A DNA stretch of 11,508 bases. Origin: Clostridia bacterium. GTDB taxonomy: Bacteria; Bacillota; Clostridia; Lachnospirales; CAG-274. The stretch lies in contig JAUNPM010000027.1 in NCBI GenBank assembly GCA_030536675.1, positions 1 through 11,508 on the forward strand, written 5' to 3'. The notes below the pieces were generated by a model. The model searched no databases. It was not told the origin of the DNA and saw nothing but the letters and a program-made list of their open reading frames with translations. Position numbers and translations under genes: made by a program. This document shows positions 1-6,167 of the stretch, one piece after another; position 1 is the first letter of the stretch; every line of letters begins with the position of its first letter.

Positions 1-1419
1 GGCATTTTTAGCACTTTCAGCTTTTTCAAGCTCTGCTATTTCCTTTCCAACATCAGCATTTTCAGCATCAAGAGTATTAATTCTTTCAATTATGTACTTT
101 TCGACAGAGCTGTTTTTAACATCAGCAAGCTTTGAAACAAGGGAATTAATTTCATTTTTATTGGTATTCAGCTTTCTATAAAGTGCAGATATATCACTTC
201 CCACCTTACCCTTTATGTATTTTTTGCCTTTTTCAAGCTCTCTTATAAGGCTTATTTTATCACATTCAATACTCTTTATAAGCTCCACAACATAGTTATC
301 AAGTTTTATACCATTGATATTTTCAGCCTGACATTTTCCCCTATTGCTTTTAAGCTTCAATCTACAGGCATAGGAAAACGCTCCATTTCTACCCATCTTA
401 GGACCCATTCTGCTGCCACAGCTGCAATAAATAATACCACCTAAAAGAGCCTCATTTACTCTGGGCTTTCTATAGGCTTTATTAGAGTTTTCATTTAAAA
501 TATTCTGCACTTTAACCCAGTCATAGCCTGAAATAATGCCCTTATGTCCGCCCACAGCAATTATCCAATCCTCAACAGGGTTAATTTTAGTCTTTTTTTT
601 ACTCTGCTTGGTCTTATTATAGGCAATTACACCATACTCGCAATTAAATTCAGACTTTTCAGCAAAAATATCATAGTCCTTAAAATATTCAAAGCTATCC
701 TTATCAGCAATAGCATAGACAGTATTTGTAAGAATACTTTTTAAAGCAAAGCGAGAAAAATAAATATTATTTTTGGTCTTAATATCCCTGTTTATAAGAT
801 AGGCTTCAAGCTGTGACAGTGAGCCTATTTCCATAAATTTATTATAAATCAGCCTTATAATTTCAGCTTCACTTTCAACAATTTCAAGTCGGTGAGCTTT
901 TTTGGTCCTGCCATTTATGCCAACACTTTCAATCTCAACCGACCTATAGCCTGTAGGTGTAATTCCTCCAAGCCATCTCCCCGTTTTGGCAAGCTCCATA
1001 AGGTTATCCCTTATTCTCTCGGCAATGGTTTCCCTTTCAAGCTGAGAAAAAATTGAAGAAATATACATCATTGCCTTACCCATTGGAACAGTTGTGTCAA
1101 ACTGCTCATTAACAGATATAAATTGCACACCTTTTTCGTTAAGCAAGTCTATAAGCTTAACAAAGTCACTCATATTTCTGCTTATACGGTCAAGTCGATA
1201 GCATACAATTTTTTCAATATTCCCCTTATCAATTTCAAGCATCATAGCCTTAAACTGTGGCCTGTCAGTGTTTTTCCCCGAAAAACCTTCGTCCTCGTAT
1301 ATAGCATATTCATCATTTCCAAAATGGAGCTTTATGTACTGCTTACACAGCTCAATCTGATTGGCAATACTTTCTCCCTTGCCTGTATACTTCGACTTTC
1401 GTGAATATATGGCTATCAC
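1..1419 (-). CDS. large serine recombinase, C-terminus cut by window edge
   Basis: Site-specific recombinase of the large serine (resolvase/invertase) family, which integrates and excises mobile elements by cutting DNA through a serine-phosphate link. 473 residues are visible and continue past the left edge. The N-terminal catalytic domain (about 2-150) starts IAIYSRKSKYTG; S9 is the expected nucleophile, and YRLDRISRN and the QLERETIAERI helix follow. A Recombinase domain follows, then a zinc ribbon with CSC at C332/C334 and further cysteines C352 and C363. A Lys/Glu-rich coiled coil begins at the cut end. The frame has no stops. The GTG start is chosen because GGGAGGTGA lies about 8 bases upstream and the catalytic domain begins at once. 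A terminator and a 53-residue ORF lie upstream on the same strand. It marks an integrative element or its remnant; the attachment sites and the extent of the element cannot be seen here. Confidence 0.95.
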   Translation of the reverse strand, partial: MIAIYSRKSKYTGKGESIANQIELCKQYIKLHFGNDEYAIYEDEGFSGKNTDRPQFKAMMLEIDKGNIEKIVCYRLDRISRNMSDFVKLIDLLNEKGVQFISVNEQFDTTVPMGKAMMYISSIFSQLERETIAERIRDNLMELAKTGRWLGGITPTGYRSVEIESVGINGRTKKAHRLEIVESEAEIIRLIYNKFMEIGSLSQLEAYLINRDIKTKNNIYFSRFALKSILTNTVYAIADKDSFEYFKDYDIFAEKSEFNCEYGVIAYNKTKQSKKKTKINPVEDWIIAVGGHKGIISGYDWVKVQNILNENSNKAYRKPRVNEALLGGIIYCSCGSRMGPKMGRNGAFSYACRLKLKSNRGKCQAENINGIKLDNYVVELIKSIECDKISLIRELEKGKKYIKGKVGSDISALYRKLNTNKNEINSLVSKLADVKNSSVEKYIIERINTLDAENADVGKEIAELEKAESAKNA

Positions 1420-1436
1420 AGTGTAATCACCTCCCT

Positions 1437-1471
1437 TCAAAAAAGTTGGAGAAGGACCTTCGCCCTTCTCC
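1437..1471 (-). terminator. intrinsic terminator between small ORF and recombinase gene
   Basis: On the minus strand GGAGAAGG pairs with CCTTCTCC (8 bp, loop of 8), followed by AAC and six T. It lies just after the stop of the 53-residue ORF and just before the ribosome binding site of the recombinase gene. It would stop or attenuate read-through into the recombinase, so the recombinase may depend on antitermination, leakage or a promoter I do not see. Confidence 0.7.
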
Positions 1472-1475
1472 TTAG

Positions 1476-1637
1476 TTAAATTGCCTTATCAAGATGTTCA
1501 ATACCTTCACTTCTTATGTCTGCAATAATGGAATCAATCAGCCTCAGCTTATCTTCCCGACTACATTCAAGTTTGTTTATACTGTTAATAATATAGTCAG
1601 CCTGAATTTTAGCAATATTATCTCTCAAATCAGCCAT
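1476..1637 (-). CDS. 53-residue hypothetical protein upstream of recombinase
   Basis: Small ORF on the same strand as the recombinase, from ATG at 1637 to TAA at 1476-1478. GGGAGGCGAT sits about 6 bases upstream of the ATG, a good ribosome binding site. The protein (starts MADLRDNIAKIQADYII) is charged, has no cysteines or membrane segment, and looks like two or three amphipathic helices. I do not recognise the family. Position suggests a partner of the recombinase, such as a directionality or regulatory factor, or a leftover of a tandem recombinase cassette; that is inference only. An AT-rich stretch near 1655-1665 could hold a -10, but no convincing -35 matches it. Confidence 0.6.
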   Translation of the reverse strand: MADLRDNIAKIQADYIINSINKLECSREDKLRLIDSIIADIRSEGIEHLDKAI

Positions 1638-1769
1638 TGTATCGCCTCCCACAGATATAATATATGCTTTAGATTTTAGAAAAATCCAATAAAGCCAAGC
1701 CTATAACTCCACTTTTATCACCTTTTCCCAAAAATAATAATGGGTCATAAAACCCGCAACAACTTAAAA

Positions 1770-1810
1770 ATACAAAAAAGCAGATACCATTTTTATAGAT
1801 ATCCGCTTTT
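1770..1810 (-). terminator. terminator of the zinc-ribbon membrane protein operon
   Basis: On the minus strand AAAAGCGGATATC (1810-1798) pairs over 13 positions, two of them G-U, with GGTATCTGCTTTT (1788-1776). The T-run continues past the stem. It lies about 85 bases after the stop of the 513-residue gene and isolates that operon from the recombinase module. The spacer 1811-1893 holds no gene. Confidence 0.75.
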
Positions 1811-1893
1811 GGTGTTAGATTAAAAATATCAATTTATATATATAATTGTACAATAAAATTTATTTATACTTCAGCCAAATTTATTAGGTATTT

Positions 1894-3435
1894 CTATTCT
1901 ATATTGGTAAGCCAAATATAGTCCTCATAGCCATTCATAGTATATATCCAATTATATGTCTTAGTTTCAGGCTCACTCATTGGATAATATATTGTTTCTG
2001 TTTCCGTAACGTATATATACAGATTATCATTTTCATCATCATACTCTACATAGTCAATACTTATACCTTCAAATTCCTCACTTATCCCCTTTTCATTTAA
2101 GCTTTCAATAAGTTTTTTCTGAGATTCTTCCAACAAGCTGCCACTTCCTATATAAGGTGAAACTAAAGAATAATCATTATAATTTATAGCAGCTACCATT
2201 GATGAACAATATTCATTCATAAAACTTTCTATAACTTGATACATATCTTCATCACTTAACTCATCATTTGCCTCATCATAATAGGAGCTATCATAAACAG
2301 GTTCATCACCTGCATAATATTCATCATTGCTCTCATAATATGCAGTTTTATAAGGAGTATCACTTGTAGTAAAAACAACATTTGATTCATCATATTTTGA
2401 AACAACTTCAACCACAAATGTGTTTGAAATATCATCCACTGTAAATGCATTAAAAATTGCTGCGGGATACTGACTTTCTATAGTTTGTAATGACATATCC
2501 TTTCCATAAACATCAGGTATAGGAAAATCAGAGCCAATTGTAACTTTAGACTTTTCTGCTCCCAATTCAAACAGTTTTAATTCAAATGTATCATCAAACC
2601 TAAGAGATTCAGATGTATTATTGGTCATAACAAGTTCAACTACAACTGTATCATTTCCATTGTATGTGCAGCCCATTAACTCTGTCGCATCAAATGTAAC
2701 GGTCCCTTCTAAATTTTCTTCTAAAATGTTATCATTATAAACTACTTCGTCTTTTTTTGAAACAGTTGCAAAACACAACAAAACGGCAATTAATACTGAA
2801 AGCACGATCCATATGTAATCATATTTTTTAATAGGCTTTATACCCGTTCCATCATTTTCTTTTACTAAAAAAGGAGCAATAATCAGTAATGCACAGCCTA
2901 TAATGGCAATATAAAAAATAGGTGTGTATTCCAATACTGTATTTGTATTGATACTAATTATACATGGACATATTATTATTGCACATATACCTATAATTGC
3001 CCAAAGTATACAAAGCTTAAACCTAAAAAAGCCACTATGTATACCCGAAAGCGTCACTCTTGTTATGGACTTGTCAAATTTTACATTTAAAAGCATAAAC
3101 AAGGGAATTAAAAGAAAAGTTTCTCCTTTTTTTAAATCAATAAGGCTAAAATAATTTTCTTCTCCATACATATACATTGGTACAATACAACAAAAAGCAA
3201 AAATTATAGAACCTATTAACCCCATAACTCTTGGCATAGTAAAGAAACCTCTGTACTCGGTAACTGCATCATTATTTACGATGTTCTCTGTTTGTTCCAT
3301 ATAACTGTCACAATCATTTTTATCAACTGTACTTTCTTCCATATTGCTATTTTTAATATAGCTGTTTATCTTTTCATTACATTCATTACAAACGTCAGAA
3401 TTGCCTGAATCTTTTCCACAGTATTTGCAAAACAT
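1894..3435 (-). CDS. zinc-ribbon polytopic membrane protein with TcaA-like extracellular region
   Basis: 513-residue membrane protein. The N-terminus is a zinc ribbon (C3, C6, C16, C19), then a hydrophilic linker, then four or five membrane segments (about 70-90, 103-117, 135-160, 168-185, 205-224). The outer part has a beta-rich domain (about 235-355) like the Ig-like DUFs of clostridial lipoproteins, a very acidic Tyr/Asp/Glu linker, and a C-terminal domain (about 395-513) resembling the NTF2-like domain of TcaA-type proteins. TcaA relatives combine a cytoplasmic zinc ribbon with extracellular domains and are linked to envelope stress and glycopeptide response; function here is inferred. 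A GTG nine bases further up is open, but AGGGGTGG five bases before ATG 3435 makes that ATG the likely start, and the ribbon then begins MFCKYC. Last gene of an operon with the ORFs at 3491 and 3559. Confidence 0.85.
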   Translation of the reverse strand: MFCKYCGKDSGNSDVCNECNEKINSYIKNSNMEESTVDKNDCDSYMEQTENIVNNDAVTEYRGFFTMPRVMGLIGSIIFAFCCIVPMYMYGEENYFSLIDLKKGETFLLIPLFMLLNVKFDKSITRVTLSGIHSGFFRFKLCILWAIIGICAIIICPCIISINTNTVLEYTPIFYIAIIGCALLIIAPFLVKENDGTGIKPIKKYDYIWIVLSVLIAVLLCFATVSKKDEVVYNDNILEENLEGTVTFDATELMGCTYNGNDTVVVELVMTNNTSESLRFDDTFELKLFELGAEKSKVTIGSDFPIPDVYGKDMSLQTIESQYPAAIFNAFTVDDISNTFVVEVVSKYDESNVVFTTSDTPYKTAYYESNDEYYAGDEPVYDSSYYDEANDELSDEDMYQVIESFMNEYCSSMVAAINYNDYSLVSPYIGSGSLLEESQKKLIESLNEKGISEEFEGISIDYVEYDDENDNLYIYVTETETIYYPMSEPETKTYNWIYTMNGYEDYIWLTNIE

Positions 3436-3490
3436 ACAAACCACCCCTTTTTTATGAATTATTATTGCTTATCAACTTGTATCTTACCCC

Positions 3491-3538
3491 TTAAAAATAC
3501 AAATATCGGTATTTATTACCACAATTAGTACAAAACAT
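3491..3538 (-). CDS. 15-residue zinc-ribbon-like ORF, probable remnant
   Basis: Starts at ATG 3538 behind a strong AGGAGAGGTG and encodes MFCTNCGNKYRYLYF before TAA. The first residues copy the opening of the downstream protein (MFCKYCGKDS): a CxxCG knuckle that normally begins a zinc ribbon. It lies 20 bases after the stop of the 61-residue gene and 55 bases before the 513-residue gene, same strand. It is either the stub of a decayed zinc-ribbon gene or a short translated leader. Translation signals are intact, so it may be made, but I cannot show that. Confidence 0.4.
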   Translation of the reverse strand: MFCTNCGNKYRYLYF

Positions 3539-3558
3539 AATCAAACACCTCTCCTAAA

Positions 3559-3744
3559 TCAAATACGAAAAATCACTCTGATAATTGCTACAGGTATAAG
3601 GATTATACCAAACATAAAACCTACTACTAATCTTGTACCAACAAGGTCAACAGATCTTCCAATCCTTATTTTATTTGCATAAACAGTTTTCCCCGCAGCC
3701 CAATACGCTATAACACAATACAATGAAATAATTAAAAAACCCAT
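3559..3744 (-). CDS. 61-residue two-helix membrane protein
   Basis: ATG at 3744 follows GGAGGATAAAAA, a clear ribosome binding site. The product has two hydrophobic helices, about residues 2-20 and 38-58, joined by a short basic loop (KTVYANKIRIGRS), so a hairpin with both ends on the same side of the membrane is likely. I do not recognise the family. It is the first gene of the operon leading to the 513-residue zinc-ribbon protein and sits directly behind the promoter at 3809-3837. Role unknown; a small partner of the large membrane protein is a fair guess from gene order alone. Confidence 0.65.
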   Translation of the reverse strand: MGFLIISLYCVIAYWAAGKTVYANKIRIGRSVDLVGTRLVVGFMFGIILIPVAIIRVIFRI

Positions 3745-3808
3745 TTTTTATCCTCCTATGTTATATATTTTTATAATTCATATCAACAAATGCCGATACA
3801 ATAACGTT

Positions 3809-3837
3809 ATTTTAATATAGTTTTTAAAATCTTCCAA
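3809..3837 (-). promoter_or_regulatory. promoter of the membrane-protein operon
   Basis: Minus strand TTGGAA (3837-3832), 17-bp spacer, TAAAAT (3814-3809). Transcription would start near 3802, about 58 bases before the ATG at 3744. The spacing and -10 match those of the promoter at 4928-4956, and the box next to the -35 is shared too, which raises confidence. An overlapping reading (TTGTTG, 17 bp, TATTAA) is also possible. Confidence 0.6.
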
Positions 3838-3838
3838 C

Positions 3839-3848
3839 AATTATAGTT
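3839..3848 (-). promoter_or_regulatory. putative XRE operator box at the membrane-protein operon
   Basis: AACTATAATT on the minus strand, one base upstream of the -35. It is identical to the box at 4984-4993 and one base different from the perfect palindrome at 4958-4967. The offset from the -35 equals that at the secreted-protein promoter. Binding by the XRE protein at 5050 is inferred. The rest of 3849-3970 is AT-rich with only weak hairpins and no gene. Confidence 0.5.
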
Positions 3849-3970
3849 TATATAAAACATAATGATTTAAAAGAAGTCGATAAAATATAAAAATATCGTA
3901 TCTGTAAATCATTCTTTCAACAAATGATCTTGAACTCTATTTCTAAAGCAATCCTTACTATTTTTGTATA

Positions 3971-4894
3971 TTATTTCGTAAGCTTATCACCAATCCAGCC
4001 AATTGCATCACCAATAGTTTCAAGACCAGATATATATCTTGATATTAAATAATCTGAACCGCTTTCAACAACACTGCCATCTCCGTTGTTATTATTTTCA
4101 TTAACCGTGTCATTGTTATTTACACTATTGAAAGTGTTATTTTTTTGTTTATAAATTAAGGCTGATTCAGGTATTGGTTTATTTGCTAAATAATCCTCCT
4201 GGTATCTCCAGTTTACTGAATCAGGCCCTTTCCCCTCTGCTTCAAGCTGTGACTTAGTTACCATTTTTTCGCCTGTAGAATTTGTTGTAGGCTGAGTCTC
4301 TACAGGATTTTTATAAATCAAAGCAGATTCGGGAATTGGTCTATTTGCAAGATAATCCTCCTGGTATCTCCAGTTTACTGAATCAGGACCCTTGCCTGCT
4401 GCTTCAAGCTGTGATTTTGTTACCATTTGAGGTACTTTTTTACTATTTATAGTTAAAGTATTTGTTTCGTTATTTAAACCATATGTTAAACCCAGAATTT
4501 CACAAATTGGGATTATAGGTATTAAGTATGTACCATTTTCGTTTTTTACAGGAGCAGGAAGTTCCTTTGTATGATGTTCATATGTATATAATTCTTTATC
4601 TTTCGCAGTGTAATACGAAACTGTTGTACCTCCAAACACTGGAATATTAATACAATAGTTATCATCATTTAATATAACTAAATTCCCTGTGTTTTTAATA
4701 TCATCAGCATAGGCAGGATAGCCAACAGACTTAGAAAAAACATCATAAGGGGCAAAAAGTACATCATTTTCCCAAACCACTTGATCTGTAAAGTCTGCAC
4801 CATTTATTACAACACTTGTGCCTTGTGCTGCAAAACAGTTAGCTGAAAAAAACATTACACCACTTAAAATTAATGTAGACATCCTTTTAATCAT
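3971..4894 (-). CDS. secreted stalk-domain protein with two 39-residue repeats
   Basis: 307 residues, exported. The signal peptide spans about 1-22 (MIKR, hydrophobic core, cleavage probably at CFA/AQG). Residues about 25-152 look like a copper-amine-oxidase N-terminal-like (stalk) domain, a common extracellular module of Firmicutes: ADFTDQVVWENDVLFAPYDV, then LIPIIPICEILGLTYGLNNE with TLTIN closing the repeat. Two copies of a 39-residue repeat follow at 157-195 and 211-249, joined by a Thr/Asn/Pro-rich linker. Next come a low-complexity Asn-rich stretch and an amphipathic C-terminus (YISGLETIGDAIGWIGDKL). No sortase motif or lipobox. ATG 4894 has AAGGAGGAA 7 bases upstream. It is divergent from the XRE gene and has a near-perfect promoter with an operator box. 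I know no function for the repeat; a cell-surface or exported signalling role is a guess. Confidence 0.85.
   Translation of the reverse strand: MIKRMSTLILSGVMFFSANCFAAQGTSVVINGADFTDQVVWENDVLFAPYDVFSKSVGYPAYADDIKNTGNLVILNDDNYCINIPVFGGTTVSYYTAKDKELYTYEHHTKELPAPVKNENGTYLIPIIPICEILGLTYGLNNETNTLTINSKKVPQMVTKSQLEAAGKGPDSVNWRYQEDYLANRPIPESALIYKNPVETQPTTNSTGEKMVTKSQLEAEGKGPDSVNWRYQEDYLANKPIPESALIYKQKNNTFNSVNNNDTVNENNNNGDGSVVESGSDYLISRYISGLETIGDAIGWIGDKLTK
4148..4264 (-). repeat. 39-residue repeat, copy 2 of the stalk protein
   Basis: Encodes residues 211-249, starting MVTKSQLEAEGKG, through WRYQEDYLANKPIPESALIYK. It differs from copy 1 in only two residues (E for A, K for R). The central stretch coding SVNWRYQEDYL is almost unchanged at base level in four copies across two genes. 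Confidence 0.9.
4310..4426 (-). repeat. 39-residue repeat, copy 1 of the stalk protein
   Basis: Encodes residues 157-195, starting MVTKSQLEAAGKG and ending IPESALIYK. It follows the stalk domain directly. Predicted as a helix (TKSQLEAAGK), a turn (GPDS), a second helix (WRYQEDYLA) and a Pro-flanked end. Confidence 0.9.
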
Positions 4895-4927
4895 AAAATT
4901 CCTCCTTAAGTTAAAATCTTTTTTATA

Positions 4928-4956
4928 ATTTTACAATAATTTACACAGTTTGTCAA
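4928..4956 (-). promoter_or_regulatory. promoter of the secreted stalk/repeat protein
   Basis: Minus strand: consensus TTGACA (4956-4951), 17-bp spacer, TAAAAT (4933-4928). Transcription would start near 4921, leaving a leader of about 27 bases with AAGGAGG before ATG 4894. This is one of the strongest promoter matches in the window. Confidence 0.85.
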
Positions 4957-4957
4957 C

Positions 4958-5016
4958 AACTATAGTTAATATTATTTAAAATTAATTATAGTTATTTGTA
5001 AAAACTAACTATATTT
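4958..5016. promoter_or_regulatory. cluster of three XRE operator-like boxes
   Basis: Perfect 10-bp palindrome AACTATAGTT at 4958-4967, AATTATAGTT at 4984-4993, and a partial match AACTATATTT at 5007-5016. The first sits one base upstream of the -35 of the minus-strand gene. The second sits two bases upstream of the likely -35 of the XRE gene, and the third inside that promoter. Short palindromes in a divergent spacer next to an XRE gene are the usual operators of these regulators. Which protein binds here is inferred. Confidence 0.6.
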
Positions 5017-5024
5017 ATTATCAT
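4996..5024 (+). promoter_or_regulatory. probable promoter of the XRE gene
   Basis: TTGTAA (4996-5001), 17-bp spacer, TATCAT (5019-5024). The -10 is weak. Two operator-like boxes flank or overlap it, as expected for autoregulation. Confidence 0.45.
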
Positions 5025-5049
5025 TAACTTTAGAATGGGAGTGATATAA

Positions 5050-5391
5050 TTGTCTAAAGTAGCTGAAAATTTAGGTCACCGTATAAGAGCCTTTCGTAAG
5101 GAAAATGGAATAAGTCAGGAGGAGCTTGCCTTTAAAGCCTCCATAAGCACCACATATTTAGGTCAGATTGAAAGAGCCGAAAAATCCCCCACCGTAGAAA
5201 CTCTGGATAAATTGGCTAATGCCCTTGATATATCTATATATGACCTTTTTCTTTTTGACGAAAAGATCAAAGCAAGCAGCAATAATGCCACACTTAACAA
5301 AATAAATGCACAGCTTTCTTCTTTATCTGAAGAAGAGCAAACTGAGCTTTTAAAACTTATTAAAAATATAAAGGCTTTTAAAAATGTTTAA
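5050..5391 (+). CDS. XRE-family transcriptional regulator
   Basis: 113-residue Cro/C1-type repressor-like protein. The helix-turn-helix (HTH_3) covers about residues 11-65: RIRAFRKENGISQEELA, then the recognition part STTYLGQIERAEKSPTVET and LDKLANALDISIYDLF, all typical. Residues 75-113 form a helical tail (SSLSEEEQTELLKLIKNI), probably for dimer formation. No sensor or ligand domain. The start is TTG at 5050, with GGGAGTGA about 7 bases upstream; no ATG gives a better start. It is divergent from the secreted stalk/repeat gene, and the shared spacer holds three similar short palindromes, so autoregulation and control of that gene are likely. A matching box lies before the membrane-protein operon at 3744. 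A strong terminator follows the stop. Confidence 0.93.
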   Translation: MSKVAENLGHRIRAFRKENGISQEELAFKASISTTYLGQIERAEKSPTVETLDKLANALDISIYDLFLFDEKIKASSNNATLNKINAQLSSLSEEEQTELLKLIKNIKAFKNV

Positions 5392-5400
5392 ACAAATACA

Positions 5401-5448
5401 GGCGTCTTTTGTCATTATAACATTATAATAACAAAAGACGCCTTTTTT
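5401..5448 (+). terminator. terminator of the XRE gene, built on a repeated hairpin
   Basis: GGCGTCTTTTGT (5401-5412) pairs with ACAAAAGACGCC (5431-5442), 12 bp, followed by six T. The loop can add an inner ATTATA/TATAAT stem. It starts 10 bases after the XRE stop and forms the first part of a repeat found again at 6174-6236. Confidence 0.85.
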
Positions 5449-5471
5449 GTACTATGCTGTCAGCATAATAA
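5401..5471 (+). repeat. hairpin repeat element, copy 1
   Basis: 71 bases: the 12-bp hairpin above, then a tail containing the near-perfect palindrome TATGCTGTCAGCATA. The last 25 bases are identical to copy 2 (6174-6236), which lies in the same orientation. Confidence 0.8.
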
Positions 5472-5513
5472 ACAAAACTTAATTAATTGTATATACTTAA
5501 TACTAACTATGTA

Positions 5514-5591
5514 TCAATCCCAGCCTCTTGACTTATTATAAGCATCCTCTCCTAATATCCCCTTATATAAATCAGTCAATGGACTAAATAA
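5514..5591 (-). pseudogene. open 3' extension of the repeat protein beyond its stop
   Basis: In the same frame after TAA 5594-5592, the sequence stays open for 25 codons and ends at TGA 5516-5514. It would encode LFSPLTDLYKGILGED followed by AYNKSRGWD. The composition looks like a real protein C-terminus, with a helix of about 15 residues and a Gly-Trp-Asp end. The TAA is one base from CAA (Gln). The simplest reading is a recent nonsense mutation that removed the C-terminus; read-through is an alternative. Confidence 0.5.
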
Positions 5592-6146
5592 TTAATCAAA
5601 TATGACTTCGTTATTCTTATCCCCAAAAAGCTGATTTGGTGTTGATGAACTGTTGCTTGATTTATTTGTCTTTGGCTTATAAATCAAAGCTGATTCGGGA
5701 ATGGGCTTATTTGCAAGGTAATCCTCCTGGTATCTCCAGTTTACTGAATCAGGTCCCTTACCTGCTGCCTCAAGCTGTGATTTTGTTACCATTTTTTCAC
5801 CTGATGCATTTGCAGTTGACTGCTGAGTTTTCTGCTTATAAATTAAAGCTGACTCAGGTATTGGCTTATCTGCAAGGTAATCCTCCTGGTATCTCCAGTT
5901 TACTGAGTCAGGTCCCTTGCCTGCGGCTTCAAGCTGTGACTTTGTTACCATTTTTTCATAATTCAGAGCTGATTCAGGCACATCCTTACCGTCTAAATAA
6001 TCCTGCTGATACCTGTAATCCACGGAATATGGCACTTTGCCGCTTGCTTCAAGCTCCGCTTTTGTTACTGCATAAGCAGGGATCTGCATTACCATTGCTG
6101 CTGACAATGTTAAAACCAGTACCTTTGTAAAATAATTCTTCTTCAT
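5592..6146 (-). CDS. secreted protein made of three 39-residue repeats
   Basis: 184 residues. The signal peptide is residues 1-26 (MKKNYFTKVLVLTLSAAMVM, cleavage after PAYA). The mature protein starts straight in a divergent repeat (about 26-64: TKAELEASGKVPYSVDYRYQ), then two nearly identical repeats (66-104 and 119-157) with a Gln/Thr/Ser-rich linker, and a Ser/Asn-rich tail. No enzyme motif, anchor or cysteine in the mature part. ATG 6146 is preferred over an upstream in-frame ATG because AAAGGAGGAA lies 7 bases before it and the signal peptide begins there. It shares its repeat with the stalk protein at 3971-4894 but lacks the stalk domain. It follows the kinase gene on the same strand, separated by a terminator hairpin, and no clear promoter of its own is visible. 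An in-frame stop may have shortened it. Function unknown. Confidence 0.8.
   Translation of the reverse strand: MKKNYFTKVLVLTLSAAMVMQIPAYAVTKAELEASGKVPYSVDYRYQQDYLDGKDVPESALNYEKMVTKSQLEAAGKGPDSVNWRYQEDYLADKPIPESALIYKQKTQQSTANASGEKMVTKSQLEAAGKGPDSVNWRYQEDYLANKPIPESALIYKPKTNKSSNSSSTPNQLFGDKNNEVIFD
5676..5792 (-). repeat. 39-residue repeat, copy C of the second repeat protein
   Basis: Encodes residues 119-157, starting MVTKSQLEAAGKG and ending IPESALIYK. The protein sequence matches copy B except N for D before KPIP. Confidence 0.9.
5835..5951 (-). repeat. 39-residue repeat, copy B of the second repeat protein
   Basis: Encodes residues 66-104 (MVTKSQLEAAGKG through ADKPIPESALIYK). Its core bases are almost the same as the copies in the stalk protein gene. 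Confidence 0.9.
5955..6071 (-). repeat. 39-residue repeat, divergent copy A of the second repeat protein
   Basis: Encodes residues 26-64. It keeps TK.ELEA.GK.P.SV..RYQ.DYL and PESAL.Y while other positions differ (V for G, Y for D, Q for E, GKDV for NKPI). These conserved positions are the best guide to the family signature. Confidence 0.85.
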
Positions 6147-6167
6147 AAAAATTCCTCCTTTGAATAT

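Noticed and set aside
1845..1854. Palindrome ATTGTACAAT between the zinc-ribbon gene and its terminator, considered as a recombinase attachment core
   Set aside because: It is short, lies in very AT-rich DNA, and no second copy or direct repeat was seen to support an attachment site.
3915..3945. Weak hairpin after the stalk protein gene (ATCATT/AATGAT)
   Set aside because: Only six AT-rich pairs with a poor T-run; not enough to call a terminator.
5515..5553. Tiny minus-strand ORF (MLIISQEAGIDT) behind AGGAGAGG
   Set aside because: The purine-rich run is explained as codons for GEDA in the 3' extension of the repeat protein; 12 residues with no other support.
4148..6071. Regular repeats considered as a CRISPR array
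   Set aside because: Units are in-frame protein repeats of 117 bases inside two genes, with no short palindromic repeats or unique spacers and no cas genes.
5636..6130. 164-codon plus-strand frame over the second repeat gene
   Set aside because: It is antisense to a gene with a signal peptide, ribosome binding site and paralog; the frame is open only because of the repeated units.
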